Shown here: positions 1-8,300 of the stretch, in pieces
How positions within the stretch are numbered: position 1 is the stretch's first letter
Layout of the letters: every line of letters starts with the position of its first letter
NCBI RefSeq assembly: GCF_900240945.1
Contig: NZ_OESG01000014.1
Coordinates: forward strand, 1,346,015 to 1,410,014
DNA: 64,000 bases
From: Mycobacterium sp. 3519A
GTDB taxonomy: Bacteria > Actinomycetota > Actinomycetes > Mycobacteriales > Mycobacteriaceae
Direction of reading: 5' to 3'
Translations under genes and position numbers: made by a program
Notes under the pieces: generated by a model
The model's input: the letters and a program-made list of their open reading frames with translations, nothing else
Databases searched by the model: none
Told to the model about the DNA's origin: nothing

Positions 1-1752
1 GGCATACGCCCACAGAATGAATCGGTGGTAGCCCGGCCCCTGCTGGACGGGGTAGTCGTAATGCGTCCACAGCGGATGCAGGTTGGCCACCGCGTACATC
101 CACGCCGTGCCGTCGGTGTTTGCGTTGCCGATCAGGGTGTCCCGGGCCCCCGGCAGGGTGGCCAGGTACGCCCACGCCTGCAGATCCTTGGCGTCGACCA
201 TGATCCGGTCGTACTTCTCGCCGAACAGAAACTGGGCCCGCGGTAGATACGCGAGCCCGATGCCGACGCTGACGGCCACGACGATGGCCGCCGTGGCCGC
301 GTGCCAGGCGCGTGGACCGCCTCTCCCGATCACCTTGTGCGCGCCGGCCACCACCACGGACGCCAGCGTGAACACCCCGATGCCGGCCGCGGCCGCCAGC
401 AGCATCGTGACCACCGCCGAGAGCCGACGCGGATCGCTGTAGAACAGGTCGCTGAACTTTCCGGTGAGCGCGCCGATCGGCCCGCCGAACGGCGCCGACG
501 AATGCACGATCGCCACCACCAGCAGCGCCCACACCGCCAACGGCCACCACACCCGTCGCACGATCAGCACGATCGCCCCCACGGCCGCCAGGATGATCAG
601 CACCCACTGGATGGGGAAGTCGTTGAGGTGGCGGGTGTGCTGCACGACGGCGTCGATCAGTCCGCGCTTCTTGCCCTCATGTGTGACGAACGCATGCCCC
701 GCGATGATCTCGGCCTCCTGCAGCACGCCGAGGAACTGGGGCAGCAGCAGCGCCAACGCAGGCACCCCGATGATCAACAGCGTCACGAAGTCGGCGGCGC
801 GCCCGCGGACGGGGCGCCACAACGCGTCGAAGAGCCACCACCCGCCGATGAACAGCACGGTCACCACGCCGCCGGTGATGTGCACGGAGAACACGCCCAG
901 CAGTGCCAGCACCGCCAACGGGATGCGGTCGCGGTGGCGCAGCGACGAGACCACCAACAGCATGGTCGGCACAGCGAGGCCGTAGGCGGCGAGATTGGGC
1001 ATCGACGCAACGTCGAACTCGACGTACGGCAGCGCGGTGAACGACGCCGACAGCGCGGCCGCGGCGGCCGCGGCGCCCGCCACACGGAATTCGTCGGTCC
1101 GGCCGCGCAGCAGACGCCACGTCAACGCCGCGGCGCTGACCGGGAACAGCCAGATCGACGCGGCCAGCGAGCTCAGCGTGTAGGCGGTGGTGGGCGCGGC
1201 GCCGGACACCTGGCTGAACACCGCGGCCAGCGCATGGAACGTCGACGGGTAGTACAGCGCTTCGTGGGTCTCGACGTTGCGCAACTCACCCATGTGGGTC
1301 GGCGACGCCTGGCCGGTGTCGAGGATGAAGCGAATCGTGTTCGCGTGCCAAACCGAATCCCAGTTACTCGGAATCGACTGCCAGTTCGGCATGCCCCGAA
1401 CCGCCGCCAACCCGATCAGCAAGGCGCCCAACAGCACACCAGCGGCCACCACGAGCGCGGGCCCGCGACTTGCCGCCCGAGCCTCGGCGTCGACGTCGCG
1501 AACACGGGCCAACACGACCCGCAAACCCGTCGCGATGCCGGTGACGACGGCCAGAGCAAACAACGCCGTCCAACCGTTCCACGGGATGCCGAGTGCGCCA
1601 TACGGAACGATCGCAAGCGCGACAATGCCGTAGGTCAGCGCCGGACCGACCGCGACGGCGGTTGGCCAAGTTAGCCGAGCGACGCGTGCCACCACTGCCC
1701 CGGGAATCACCAGCAACAACAGTGCAATTAGCACTCCGAACCCGAAGCTCAC
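1..1752 (-). CDS. GT-C type membrane glycosyltransferase (Rv3779-like), 3' end outside window
   Basis: On the minus strand an uninterrupted frame runs from a GTG at 1752 to the left edge (584 codons, no stop), so the gene is partial. The product is strongly hydrophobic with many predicted membrane segments, starting MSFGFGVLIALLLLVIPG, and has a large polar loop with WDSVWHANTIRF near residues 125-140, typical of GT-C polyprenyl-phosphate-sugar-dependent transferases. Position and orientation, divergent from the class V aminotransferase-like gene, match M. tuberculosis Rv3779, which has been linked to the galactosamine decoration of arabinogalactan. Function is inferred from family and context. 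The start is uncertain: another in-frame GTG lies 36 bp upstream, and no clear ribosome binding site precedes either. Confidence 0.8.
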   Translation of the reverse strand, partial: MSFGFGVLIALLLLVIPGAVVARVARLTWPTAVAVGPALTYGIVALAIVPYGALGIPWNGWTALFALAVVTGIATGLRVVLARVRDVDAEARAASRGPALVVAAGVLLGALLIGLAAVRGMPNWQSIPSNWDSVWHANTIRFILDTGQASPTHMGELRNVETHEALYYPSTFHALAAVFSQVSGAAPTTAYTLSSLAASIWLFPVSAAALTWRLLRGRTDEFRVAGAAAAAAALSASFTALPYVEFDVASMPNLAAYGLAVPTMLLVVSSLRHRDRIPLAVLALLGVFSVHITGGVVTVLFIGGWWLFDALWRPVRGRAADFVTLLIIGVPALALLLPQFLGVLQEAEIIAGHAFVTHEGKKRGLIDAVVQHTRHLNDFPIQWVLIILAAVGAIVLIVRRVWWPLAVWALLVVAIVHSSAPFGGPIGALTGKFSDLFYSDPRRLSAVVTMLLAAAAGIGVFTLASVVVAGAHKVIGRGGPRAWHAATAAIVVAVSVGIGLAYLPRAQFLFGEKYDRIMVDAKDLQAWAYLATLPGARDTLIGNANTDGTAWMYAVANLHPLWTHYDYPVQQGPGYHRFILWAYA

Positions 1753-1876
1753 TGGACTAGTATGGCTGCCCAGGTGACTCGGTCCGGGCACGGCATGGGC
1801 AGCGACAGGGCGCGGCCGGGCATCCGCCAAAATCGTCTCGGTTTGTGAACTCACAGACGCTCTAAGGTGGACTGGC

Positions 1877-3073
1877 ATGGCATACGACGTCGCCCGGGTG
1901 CGCGGTCTGCACCCGTCTCTGGGCGATGGCTGGGTGCACTTCGACGCACAGCACGGCATGCTCCTGCCGGACACCGTCGGCCGGGCCGTCTCGACCGCCT
2001 TCCGCGGATCGATGCCGACCCCAGTCGGACCACACCCGTCGGCGAAACGCAGCGCGGCGGTGCTCGACGCAGCGCGCCAGGCGGTTGCCGATCTGACCAA
2101 CGCCGATCCGCGGGGCGTGGTGCTGGGATCCGATCGCGCTGTCCTGCTGACCTCACTGGCGGACGCGTCGTCGTCGCGGGTGGGTCTCGGCTACGAGGTG
2201 GTGGTGACCCGTCTCGACGACGAGGCGAACATCGCCCCGTGGTTGCGGGCCGCCAACCGCTATGGCGCCAAGGTGAAGTGGGCCGAGGTCGACATCGAGA
2301 CCGGCGAACTGCCCGCCTGGCAGTGGGAGGGCCTGATCTCCGCGCCCACCCGTCTGGTCGCGATCAGTTCGGCCTCCTCGACGCTGGGCACGCTGACCGA
2401 GTTGCGACCCGTCACCAAGCTGGTGCACGAGGTCGGCGGTCTGGTGGTCGTCGACCATTCGGCGGCGGCGCCGTACCGGCTCATCGACATCCACGAGATC
2501 GACGCCGACGTGGTGGCGGTCAACGCGATGGCGTGGGGCGGTCCGCCGATCGGCGCGCTGGTGTTCCGGGACCCGTCGCTGATCAACTCGTTCAGCTCGG
2601 TATCGCTGAACCCCTATGCCACCGGCCCCGCGCGCCTCGAGGTGGGCACGCATCAATTCGGCTTGCTCGCAGGCGTTGTCGCGAGCATCGAGTATCTGGC
2701 GGGTCTCGATGAGTCGGCGCAGGGCTCGCGGCGCGAACGTCTTTCGGTGTCAATGCAATCCGCGTCGACCTACATGAACCGCGTGTTCGACTATCTGCTG
2801 GCCTCGCTGCGGTCGCTGCCGACGGTGATGGTCATCGGCAGACCGGAGGCGCACATCCCGGTGCTGAGCTTCGCGGTTACCGACGTGCCCGCCGAAAAGG
2901 TGGTGCAGCGACTGGCCGACAACGGCGTCCTGGCGATCTCCAACGTGAGCTCGCGGGTGCTGGATGTCATCGGGGTCAACGACATTGGCGGTGCCGTCAC
3001 CGTCGGGCTGGCGCACTACTCGACGACCGCGGAGGTCGATCAACTGGTCCGCGCTCTGGCCTCGCTAGGTTAA
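1877..3073 (+). CDS. Cysteine desulfurase-like (aminotransferase class V fold) protein lacking the PLP lysine
   Basis: 398 residues, ATG preceded by AAGGTGG. The whole fold of class V aminotransferases (SufS/NifS/CsdA group) is present: cofactor-domain residues 60-200, a [15 protein letters not shown] strand around 190-205 and a C-terminal domain ending with [13 protein letters not shown] and GLAHYST. Where the family has its PLP-binding lysine (HKxxGPxGIG), this protein reads [15 protein letters not shown] (residues 216-230), with Met218 at the expected lysine position. It is likely the ortholog of M. tuberculosis Rv3778c, which lies in the same divergent and convergent setting. True cysteine desulfurase activity is therefore doubtful. 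Its stop codon overlaps that of the convergent oxidoreductase. Confidence 0.85.
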   Translation: MAYDVARVRGLHPSLGDGWVHFDAQHGMLLPDTVGRAVSTAFRGSMPTPVGPHPSAKRSAAVLDAARQAVADLTNADPRGVVLGSDRAVLLTSLADASSSRVGLGYEVVVTRLDDEANIAPWLRAANRYGAKVKWAEVDIETGELPAWQWEGLISAPTRLVAISSASSTLGTLTELRPVTKLVHEVGGLVVVDHSAAAPYRLIDIHEIDADVVAVNAMAWGGPPIGALVFRDPSLINSFSSVSLNPYATGPARLEVGTHQFGLLAGVVASIEYLAGLDESAQGSRRERLSVSMQSASTYMNRVFDYLLASLRSLPTVMVIGRPEAHIPVLSFAVTDVPAEKVVQRLADNGVLAISNVSSRVLDVIGVNDIGGAVTVGLAHYSTTAEVDQLVRALASLG

Positions 3074-4044
3074 TCCTCAACGCGCAGTAGGATTTTCCCG
3101 GAAACCTCGCCCGAAGCGAGCAGCTCGTGGGCGGCCTTGGCCTCTTTGATCGGGAACTCGGCGCCGATGATCGGGCGCACCTGACCGTCGGCGATCATCG
3201 GCCAAACGTTGGCGACCACTTCGCTGACGATCTCGCTCTTGCTGCCGGGGCCACTGACCGGACGCGACCGAAGTGCCGTGGCGATGACACCCGCACGCTT
3301 GCCGAGCAGCTTGCCGATGTTGAGTTCGGCCTTGACGCCGCCCTGCATGCCGATGATCACCAACCGACCGTCGGTGGCGAGCGCGTCGACATTCCGGTCG
3401 AGGTACTTGGCGCCCATGATGTCGAGGATCACATCGGCGCCACCCTCGGCGCGTACCCGTTCGACGAAGTCCTCGTCGCGGTAGTTGATGGTGATCTCGG
3501 CACCGAGTTCGGCGCAGAGGTCCAGCTTGTTCTGCGCACCCGCGGTGACGGCCACCCTGGCGCCAAGCGCGCGAGCCACCTGAATGCCGTGCGTGCCGAT
3601 GCCGCTGGCTCCGCCGTGGATCAGCAACAATTGGCCGGCCTGAAGGCCCGCAGTCATGACGAGGTTCGACCACACGGTGCACGCCACTTCCGGCAAGCCG
3701 GCGGCATGATGCAGCGGTACGTCACCAGGAATCGGCATCACCTGACCGGCGGGCACAGCGACGAATTCGGCGTAACCGCCGCCCGCCAGCAAAGCACAGA
3801 CTTGTTGCCCGATCGCCCAGCCGGTGACCCCGGCACCGACCTCTGCGACGGTTCCGGACACCTCGAGACCGAGCGTCTGACTGGCTCCGGGAGGGGGCGG
3901 ATAGTTGCCGGCGGCCTGCAACAGGTCGGCACGGTTGATCCCCGCTGCACTCACTTTGATGAGGACTTCACCGGAATCCGGGGTGACGTCGGGAACTTCT
4001 TGCCAGGTAAGTTGATCGGCCGACTCGGCCACGATCGCACGCAT
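3070..4044 (-). CDS. NAD(P)H quinone oxidoreductase-like medium-chain dehydrogenase (Rv3777-like)
   Basis: 324 residues. It is a zinc-free member of the medium-chain dehydrogenase/reductase superfamily, of the quinone oxidoreductase/PIG3 type. The N-terminal GroES-like domain (about 1-120) carries [23 protein letters not shown], and the Rossmann domain has [19 protein letters not shown] near 144-162. No structural or catalytic zinc cysteines are visible. It is expected to be a cytosolic NADPH-dependent reductase of quinones or enones; the substrate is unknown. The gene is convergent with the class V aminotransferase-like gene, with overlapping stop codons (as Rv3777/Rv3778c), and divergent from the MarR gene at 4124. 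Confidence 0.9.
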   Translation of the reverse strand: MRAIVAESADQLTWQEVPDVTPDSGEVLIKVSAAGINRADLLQAAGNYPPPPGASQTLGLEVSGTVAEVGAGVTGWAIGQQVCALLAGGGYAEFVAVPAGQVMPIPGDVPLHHAAGLPEVACTVWSNLVMTAGLQAGQLLLIHGGASGIGTHGIQVARALGARVAVTAGAQNKLDLCAELGAEITINYRDEDFVERVRAEGGADVILDIMGAKYLDRNVDALATDGRLVIIGMQGGVKAELNIGKLLGKRAGVIATALRSRPVSGPGSKSEIVSEVVANVWPMIADGQVRPIIGAEFPIKEAKAAHELLASGEVSGKILLRVED

Positions 4045-4123
4045 CGGCTCAAACCCTACTACGGACTGAATACAGTCTGGGTTTCTGTCCCGCAGCTATG
4101 CTTGCCTGCTTTACTATAGCGAA

Positions 4124-4636
4124 ATGGAGGGGATGATTGCCGGGCGCACTGCCAGTGATATGCCTGGTTTAGATATCGCTGAACAGAGGTCGTGGCAAAA
4201 CTTCCTCGACTCAGCACTGCGAATGTATGCGACCTTGAACCGGTCGCTGGTGGACGCACATCACTTGACGCTCAACGACGTGCGGCTACTCGATATCTTG
4301 GACAAATCCGCGACCGGGTCGGCACGGATGGGGGATCTCGCCGACGCGCTGATGTCATTGCCGAGCCGGGTGACCCGGCAGATTCGGCGACTGGAACTTC
4401 AGGGTCTGGTGCGCCGCGGTGCCAGTCCCGACGACGGCCGGGGTGTGCTCGCATCGATCACCGACGAGGGGCGCACGGCGGTGGCCGAGGCCATGCTGAC
4501 CTACGGCCAGGGGGTGCGCGCACACTTCCTCGGCAGATTGTCTCGCCCGCAGATCGCTGCGATGGGCGAGAACTGTCGACGGATCAGCGTGGCCCTGAAG
4601 GCAGGCGCACCGCCGGCCAAGCTCGGTCGCGTCTAA
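4124..4636 (+). CDS. MarR-family transcriptional regulator
   Basis: 170 residues from the ATG at 4124; ATGs at 4133 and 4160 are also possible, and the domain begins about residue 20. The winged helix-turn-helix is clear: LNDVRLLDILDKSATGSARMGDLADALMSLPSRVTRQIRRLELQGLVRR (about 49-97, quoted only to mark the span of the fold by its ends), followed by the wing SPDDGRGVLASITDEGR. It should be a dimeric repressor that senses a small phenolic or lipophilic ligand. It is divergent from the quinone-oxidoreductase-like gene with about 80 bp between them, so regulation of that neighbour is plausible but not shown. Confidence 0.88.
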   Translation: MEGMIAGRTASDMPGLDIAEQRSWQNFLDSALRMYATLNRSLVDAHHLTLNDVRLLDILDKSATGSARMGDLADALMSLPSRVTRQIRRLELQGLVRRGASPDDGRGVLASITDEGRTAVAEAMLTYGQGVRAHFLGRLSRPQIAAMGENCRRISVALKAGAPPAKLGRV

Positions 4637-4678
4637 GCCCGTCGCGCCGCCTGACACCCACCCCGTACCCTTGTCGGC

Positions 4679-4765
4679 GGTGGCGTGGCAGAGCGGCCTA
4701 ATGCACTCGCCTTGAAAGCGAGAGACGGCTAACACCGTCCGGGGGTTCAAATCCCTCCGCCACCG
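4679..4765 (+). tRNA. tRNA-Ser (anticodon TGA)
   Basis: The acceptor stem GGTGGCG (4679-4685) pairs with CGCCACC (4758-4764), with discriminator G at 4765. The anticodon loop CTTGAAA gives TGA at 4713-4715. A long variable arm (GAGACGGCTAACACCGTCC region) and the T-loop GGTTCAAATCC are typical of tRNA-Ser. CCA is not encoded. Confidence 0.96.
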
Positions 4766-4766
4766 C

Positions 4767-4805
4767 TTTGCTGAAATTTACGCTTGCGAAAGTTGCATCA
4801 GCAAA
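4767..4805. repeat. Inverted repeat just after tRNA-Ser, possible terminator
   Basis: TTTGCTGA (4767-4774) and TCAGCAAA (4798-4805) are perfect 8-bp arms separated by 23 bases, immediately after the tRNA. It could act as a processing or termination structure. The long loop and absence of a T tract keep confidence low. Confidence 0.3.
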
Positions 4806-4887
4806 AGTCGCTCTGATGAATTCATTGAGTAGCGCCGGAATCACGATCAAACCGGCGTAGCCTCTCTAGCTCGCGCACTCGCAACGG

Positions 4888-5046
4888 ATGGCCGGTCGAC
4901 CGCGACGATCCCGGAGCCGCAAGCTATGGGCGGCAGGCACGGCGGGCGCGGTCGGCGCGGGCTCAACTGATCCCGGTGGAGGCTGCGGGGGTGGAAGTAG
5001 CTGCGGCGGCGGCGGGGGATGTGGCGGCGGCTGCGGTGGCGGCTGA
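4888..5046 (+). CDS. Small glycine/cysteine-rich protein, 52 aa
   Basis: An ATG at 4888 opens a 52-codon frame ending TGA at 5044-5046. The N-terminal third is basic (MAGRPRRSRSRKLW), followed by a short Ala/Gly stretch and a C-terminal tail of Gly and four Cys (CGGGSSCGGGGGCGGGCGGG). The periodic Gly/Cys codons in one frame, and the end only 2 bp before the stop of the convergent MocR gene, suggest a real gene. Similar Gly/Cys tails end some actinobacterial membrane proteins. Function unknown; metal or redox binding is only a guess. No strong ribosome binding site is visible. Confidence 0.5.
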   Translation: MAGRPRRSRSRKLWAAGTAGAVGAGSTDPGGGCGGGSSCGGGGGCGGGCGGG

Positions 5047-5048
5047 CG

Positions 5049-6476
5049 TCAACGAACGGCCCGGCCCAACGCCTGCACACCGGCCATGATCTGCGACTCC
5101 GTCAGGTTGGCATAGCCGAGTATCAAACCCGGTGGCGCCGCGGCGGGTTCGGCGAAACACGGTGCCAGCGGTTCGACCCTGACGCGCATCGCGGCCGCGC
5201 GATCGACGAGTTCTGCGATCGGAAAGCCGTCTCCGAACAGCACTGTCAGGTGCACGCCTGCGGCCGCGCCGAGCACCGTCGCCTCGGGAAGGTACTGGGA
5301 CAGCGCCTGTAGCAACGCATTCCGCCGCGTCAGATAACGGCGGCGCATCTGCCGCAGGTGCCTGTCGTAACCCCCGGAGTCCAGCAGTTTGGCGAACGCG
5401 ATCTGATCCATCACCGAACTGCCAGTGTCGGCGAGGCCTTTGGCGAACCTCACCGCGCCGACGACGTTCGCGGGCAACACCATCCACCCAATGCGCAGGC
5501 CAGGAGCCAGGGTCTTGCTCGTCGAGCCCAGGTACACCACGCGGTCGGGGGCGATGCCCTGCAACGCGCCGACCGGTGTTCGGTCGTATCGGTACTCGGC
5601 GTCGTAGTCGTCCTCGATGACGAGGTGACCTGCCCGCGCCCACTGCATCAGGGCTGCGCGCCGGGTGGGGGACAACACCACACCCGTCGGCGACTGATGC
5701 GCAGGTGTGGTCAGCACCGCGGTGGCATTCGTCGCGGCCAGTGCGTCGATATCCAGGCCGTCGTCGTCGATGGCCACCGGGACCGGATCGATCCCGTTGT
5801 GTTGCAACACCATTCGATGCAGCCAGAAACCGGGATCCTCCATCGCGATCGTGTGTTCGGGCAATGCGGCGGCCAGCAGTGCAATGGCCTGGGTCGCGCC
5901 GGAGCACAGCACGATGTGGTCAGGGTCCGCGAGTACACCGCGGGTGCGCCGAAGGTAGTCGGCCACCGCGACGCGCGCCGAGCGCAGGCCCTGCGGCGCA
6001 ACGTATCCGAATGCCTGCGACTCGATTTCGGTCAAGCCCTGCCGCAGCGCGCGCAGCCAGGCATCACGCGGGAAGCTGCCGAGATCCGGCGACCCTGGCG
6101 CGAAGTCGATGTCGAACGGCTTGGTGGTCTCGCTGGCGTCGCGCCGCAGGGCGGGTGCGATGTCGACCGCCGCCACCTGCGTGCCGGACCCATGTCGGCT
6201 GAGCAGGAACCCCTCGGCCGTCAACTGGCTGTACGCGTCGACGACAAGCCGGCGCGACACGCCCAAGTCGGCAGCCAGGACCCGGGTGGACGGCAGCTTG
6301 GTCGTCGGCGTCAAGCGGCCCGCGCGGATGGCCTCGCGCAGACCGTTGGCGAGTTGGCGGTGCAGCGGTTCCGGCGCGGCGCGATCGAGTTCGACCAGAA
6401 GCTCCGGCCCGGCCGGACCAGAAGTGGTACCCGAAATCTTCCTCAAAGTGGTGCCTAACTTGAGGCCAGTCAACAT
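5049..6476 (-). CDS. MocR/PdxR-type regulator (GntR wHTH fused to aminotransferase domain)
   Basis: 475 residues. A GntR winged helix (about residues 33-100, with LPSTRVLAADLGVSRRLVVDAY) is joined to a fold-type I aminotransferase domain (about 130-470) that keeps the PLP lysine in YLGSTSKTLAPGLRIGW. MocR regulators bind PLP or a PLP-amine adduct and control vitamin B6, GABA, taurine or similar genes. Only 13 bp separate this start from the divergent gene at 6490, so either the true start is further in (the core begins near LLVELDRAAPEPLHRQL, residue 26) or both transcripts start almost on the start codons. Likely targets are the divergent membrane protein and epimerase genes. Confidence 0.9.
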   Translation of the reverse strand: MLTGLKLGTTLRKISGTTSGPAGPELLVELDRAAPEPLHRQLANGLREAIRAGRLTPTTKLPSTRVLAADLGVSRRLVVDAYSQLTAEGFLLSRHGSGTQVAAVDIAPALRRDASETTKPFDIDFAPGSPDLGSFPRDAWLRALRQGLTEIESQAFGYVAPQGLRSARVAVADYLRRTRGVLADPDHIVLCSGATQAIALLAAALPEHTIAMEDPGFWLHRMVLQHNGIDPVPVAIDDDGLDIDALAATNATAVLTTPAHQSPTGVVLSPTRRAALMQWARAGHLVIEDDYDAEYRYDRTPVGALQGIAPDRVVYLGSTSKTLAPGLRIGWMVLPANVVGAVRFAKGLADTGSSVMDQIAFAKLLDSGGYDRHLRQMRRRYLTRRNALLQALSQYLPEATVLGAAAGVHLTVLFGDGFPIAELVDRAAAMRVRVEPLAPCFAEPAAAPPGLILGYANLTESQIMAGVQALGRAVR

Positions 6477-6489
6477 CTAGCGTGAACCT

Positions 6490-6897
6490 ATGACGACCAC
6501 ACCCATCCGCACAAGGACCCGTTACGTCGAGGTCGTTCTGGTGGTGTTCGGCTTGTACTCGGTGATCCTCGGGCTCTTCATGCTCGTCGCCCCTGGCACG
6601 TTCTTCGACACGTTGGGCAACTTCGGTAGTCGCAATGACCACTACATCTTCGACAACGCGTCGTTCGAATTCCCGCTCGGCCTGATGATGCTCGGCGCGC
6701 TGCGCTGGCCGTCGTGGCGGGTACCTGCTCTGGCGTTCGCCACGCTGCACTGGGCGCTGCATGCGCTCAGCCACATCGTCGACCCCCACCACGCCGCGGG
6801 TGAGTCGATCGGCTGGCTGGAGGCCGCCGGCTTGGTGGTCGCCACCGTGTTCCTCGCAATTGCGTTGCGCGCCAGCCTCGCCGAGGAGAAGGGCTGA
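6490..6897 (+). CDS. Small integral membrane protein, four predicted helices
   Basis: 135 residues. Hydrophobic segments lie at about 13-35, 55-72, 75-95 and 105-125, with a polar loop (GSRNDHYIFDNASFEF) after the first. No enzyme motif is recognised; it resembles small uncharacterised actinobacterial membrane proteins. Its stop overlaps the start of the epimerase gene (TGATG), so the two are translationally coupled. It is divergent from the MocR regulator and probably under its control. Confidence 0.75.
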   Translation: MTTTPIRTRTRYVEVVLVVFGLYSVILGLFMLVAPGTFFDTLGNFGSRNDHYIFDNASFEFPLGLMMLGALRWPSWRVPALAFATLHWALHALSHIVDPHHAAGESIGWLEAAGLVVATVFLAIALRASLAEEKG

Positions 6898-7829
6898 TGC
6901 GCGTCCTGGTGGCCGGCGCGACCAGCGTGCCGGGCCGTCCGCTGCTGAAGGAGTTGACCGCGCGCGGCCACGACGTCGTCGGACTGACCAGGGAGCCGTC
7001 GAAGACCTCGCAGATCGAACAGGCTGGTGCCAAGCCGATGGTGGCCGACGTCTTCGACGCGGAGCGCATCGACGCCGTGGTCGCCGAGATCGGACCCGAC
7101 GTGGTGGTCAGCCTGCTGACCACGCTGCCGAAGCGAGGACCCATGCGGGTCAAGGACTTTGAACCGGCACGCGCGCTGTGGGGCCGCGGCGCGCCGAACC
7201 TGGTGGCCGCAGCGCAACGCGCGGGCGTGCGCAGGCTCGTCGCGGAGTCGGTGATCTTCGCGTACGGCTATCCGTCCACCGGCCCCGCGCTGATGGACGA
7301 GTCCGACCCGTATCCCGGCCCACCGCCTCCTGGCGGCGAGGCGATGCTGGCGGCGCTACGCGACATGGAGCGGACCGTGCTGACCTCCGGCCAGCACAGC
7401 GACACCGAGGGAATCGTGTTGCGCTACGGCGCTTTCTACGGTCCGGGTGTGCCGCACACCGAACTGTTCACCCGGTTGGTGAAGCTGTCCGCGATGCCCG
7501 CTGTGACCGGCACGGGCATCGTGTCGTGGATCCACATCGACGACGTCGCGAGGGCGACGGCCGACGCGGTCGACAAGGGCCGCGGCGGCCAGATCTACAA
7601 CATCGTCGACGATCGCCCGCAGTCGTTCGGCGATTACATCCGTGAGATGGCCGCCGACCTGCACCGGCCGAAGCCGGTGCAGGTGCCGCGACGGCTGTTC
7701 GGGCTCGTCGCGCCGTATGCAGCAGTGGCGTTCGGCGACACCTGGTTGCCGTTGTCCAACGCGAAGGCCAAGGCGGAACTGGGCTGGACGCCCGTCACGC
7801 GTAGCCCAGCGCTGAGTTCTCGGCCCTGA
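6897..7829 (+). CDS. NAD-dependent epimerase/dehydratase family protein (extended SDR)
   Basis: 310 residues. The N-terminal Rossmann fold reads MRVLVAGATSVPGRPLLKELTARGH, a slightly degenerate form of the extended-SDR glycine motif (GATSVPG in place of GATGFIG). A conserved C-terminal part, with WIHIDDVARATADAV and IYNIVDDRPQSFGDYI, is typical of sugar-nucleotide epimerases and atypical family members. An active-site YxxxK is not obvious (ESVIFAYGYP lies in the region), so catalysis may differ. The gene is coupled to the preceding membrane protein. Its last 35 bp overlap the 3' end of the convergent methyltransferase gene. Confidence 0.85.
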   Translation: MRVLVAGATSVPGRPLLKELTARGHDVVGLTREPSKTSQIEQAGAKPMVADVFDAERIDAVVAEIGPDVVVSLLTTLPKRGPMRVKDFEPARALWGRGAPNLVAAAQRAGVRRLVAESVIFAYGYPSTGPALMDESDPYPGPPPPGGEAMLAALRDMERTVLTSGQHSDTEGIVLRYGAFYGPGVPHTELFTRLVKLSAMPAVTGTGIVSWIHIDDVARATADAVDKGRGGQIYNIVDDRPQSFGDYIREMAADLHRPKPVQVPRRLFGLVAPYAAVAFGDTWLPLSNAKAKAELGWTPVTRSPALSSRP

Positions 7830-8295
7830 TCCGCACGTTGAGCACCAGCGCGTTGGCGATGCTGAACACGATCGCGGTCAACCACGCCGAGTGCACCAGT
7901 GGCAGTGCCGCCACCTCCGCCGCCACCGCGGTGTAGTTGGGGTGGTGCATGAACCGGTAGGGGCCGCGGTTCACCAGCACCGCACCGGGAATGACGATGA
8001 GCCTCGGGTTCCAGTGCTTGCCGAGCGAGGCGACACACCACCACCGCAACACGGTGCTGAGCGCCACCACGCCGACCATCGGCCAGCCGAGCCACGGCAG
8101 GAACGGCCGATGGAATACCGCCACCTCGGCGATGCACGACACCAACAACAGCGTGTGCATGCCAACCATCACCGGATAGTGGCCCTGACCGAATTCCTTG
8201 CCGCCGTTGGCAAATGACCAATTGGCGTTGCGCCGAGACACGACGAGCTCGACAAGCCGCTCGGCCGCGATGACCAGAATGAACAAGTAGTACAT
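7795..8295 (-). CDS. Isoprenylcysteine carboxyl methyltransferase (ICMT)-like membrane methyltransferase
   Basis: 166 residues with about four to five membrane helices. The ICMT C-terminal signature is present: LGKHWNPRLIVIPG, then GPYRFMHHPNYTAVAAE (about residues 112-128), the SAM-binding RHPxY-like motif. In bacteria such proteins often sit beside type III polyketide synthases and O-methylate alkylresorcinols or related lipids (SrsB of Streptomyces is the known case). It follows the type III PKS gene by 5 bp in one operon, so methylation of the PKS product is the likely role. Confidence 0.86.
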   Translation of the reverse strand: MYYLFILVIAAERLVELVVSRRNANWSFANGGKEFGQGHYPVMVGMHTLLLVSCIAEVAVFHRPFLPWLGWPMVGVVALSTVLRWWCVASLGKHWNPRLIVIPGAVLVNRGPYRFMHHPNYTAVAAEVAALPLVHSAWLTAIVFSIANALVLNVRIRAENSALGYA

Positions 8296-8300
8296 GGCGG

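Noticed and set aside
301..1674. A 457-codon plus-strand frame rich in Arg, His and Gln
   Set aside because: It is antisense to the GT-C membrane glycosyltransferase, which reads cleanly on the minus strand with membrane helices.
4679..4805. tRNA-Ser and following inverted repeat as a phage or island attachment site
   Set aside because: No integrase gene or second copy of the tRNA 3' end was found nearby.
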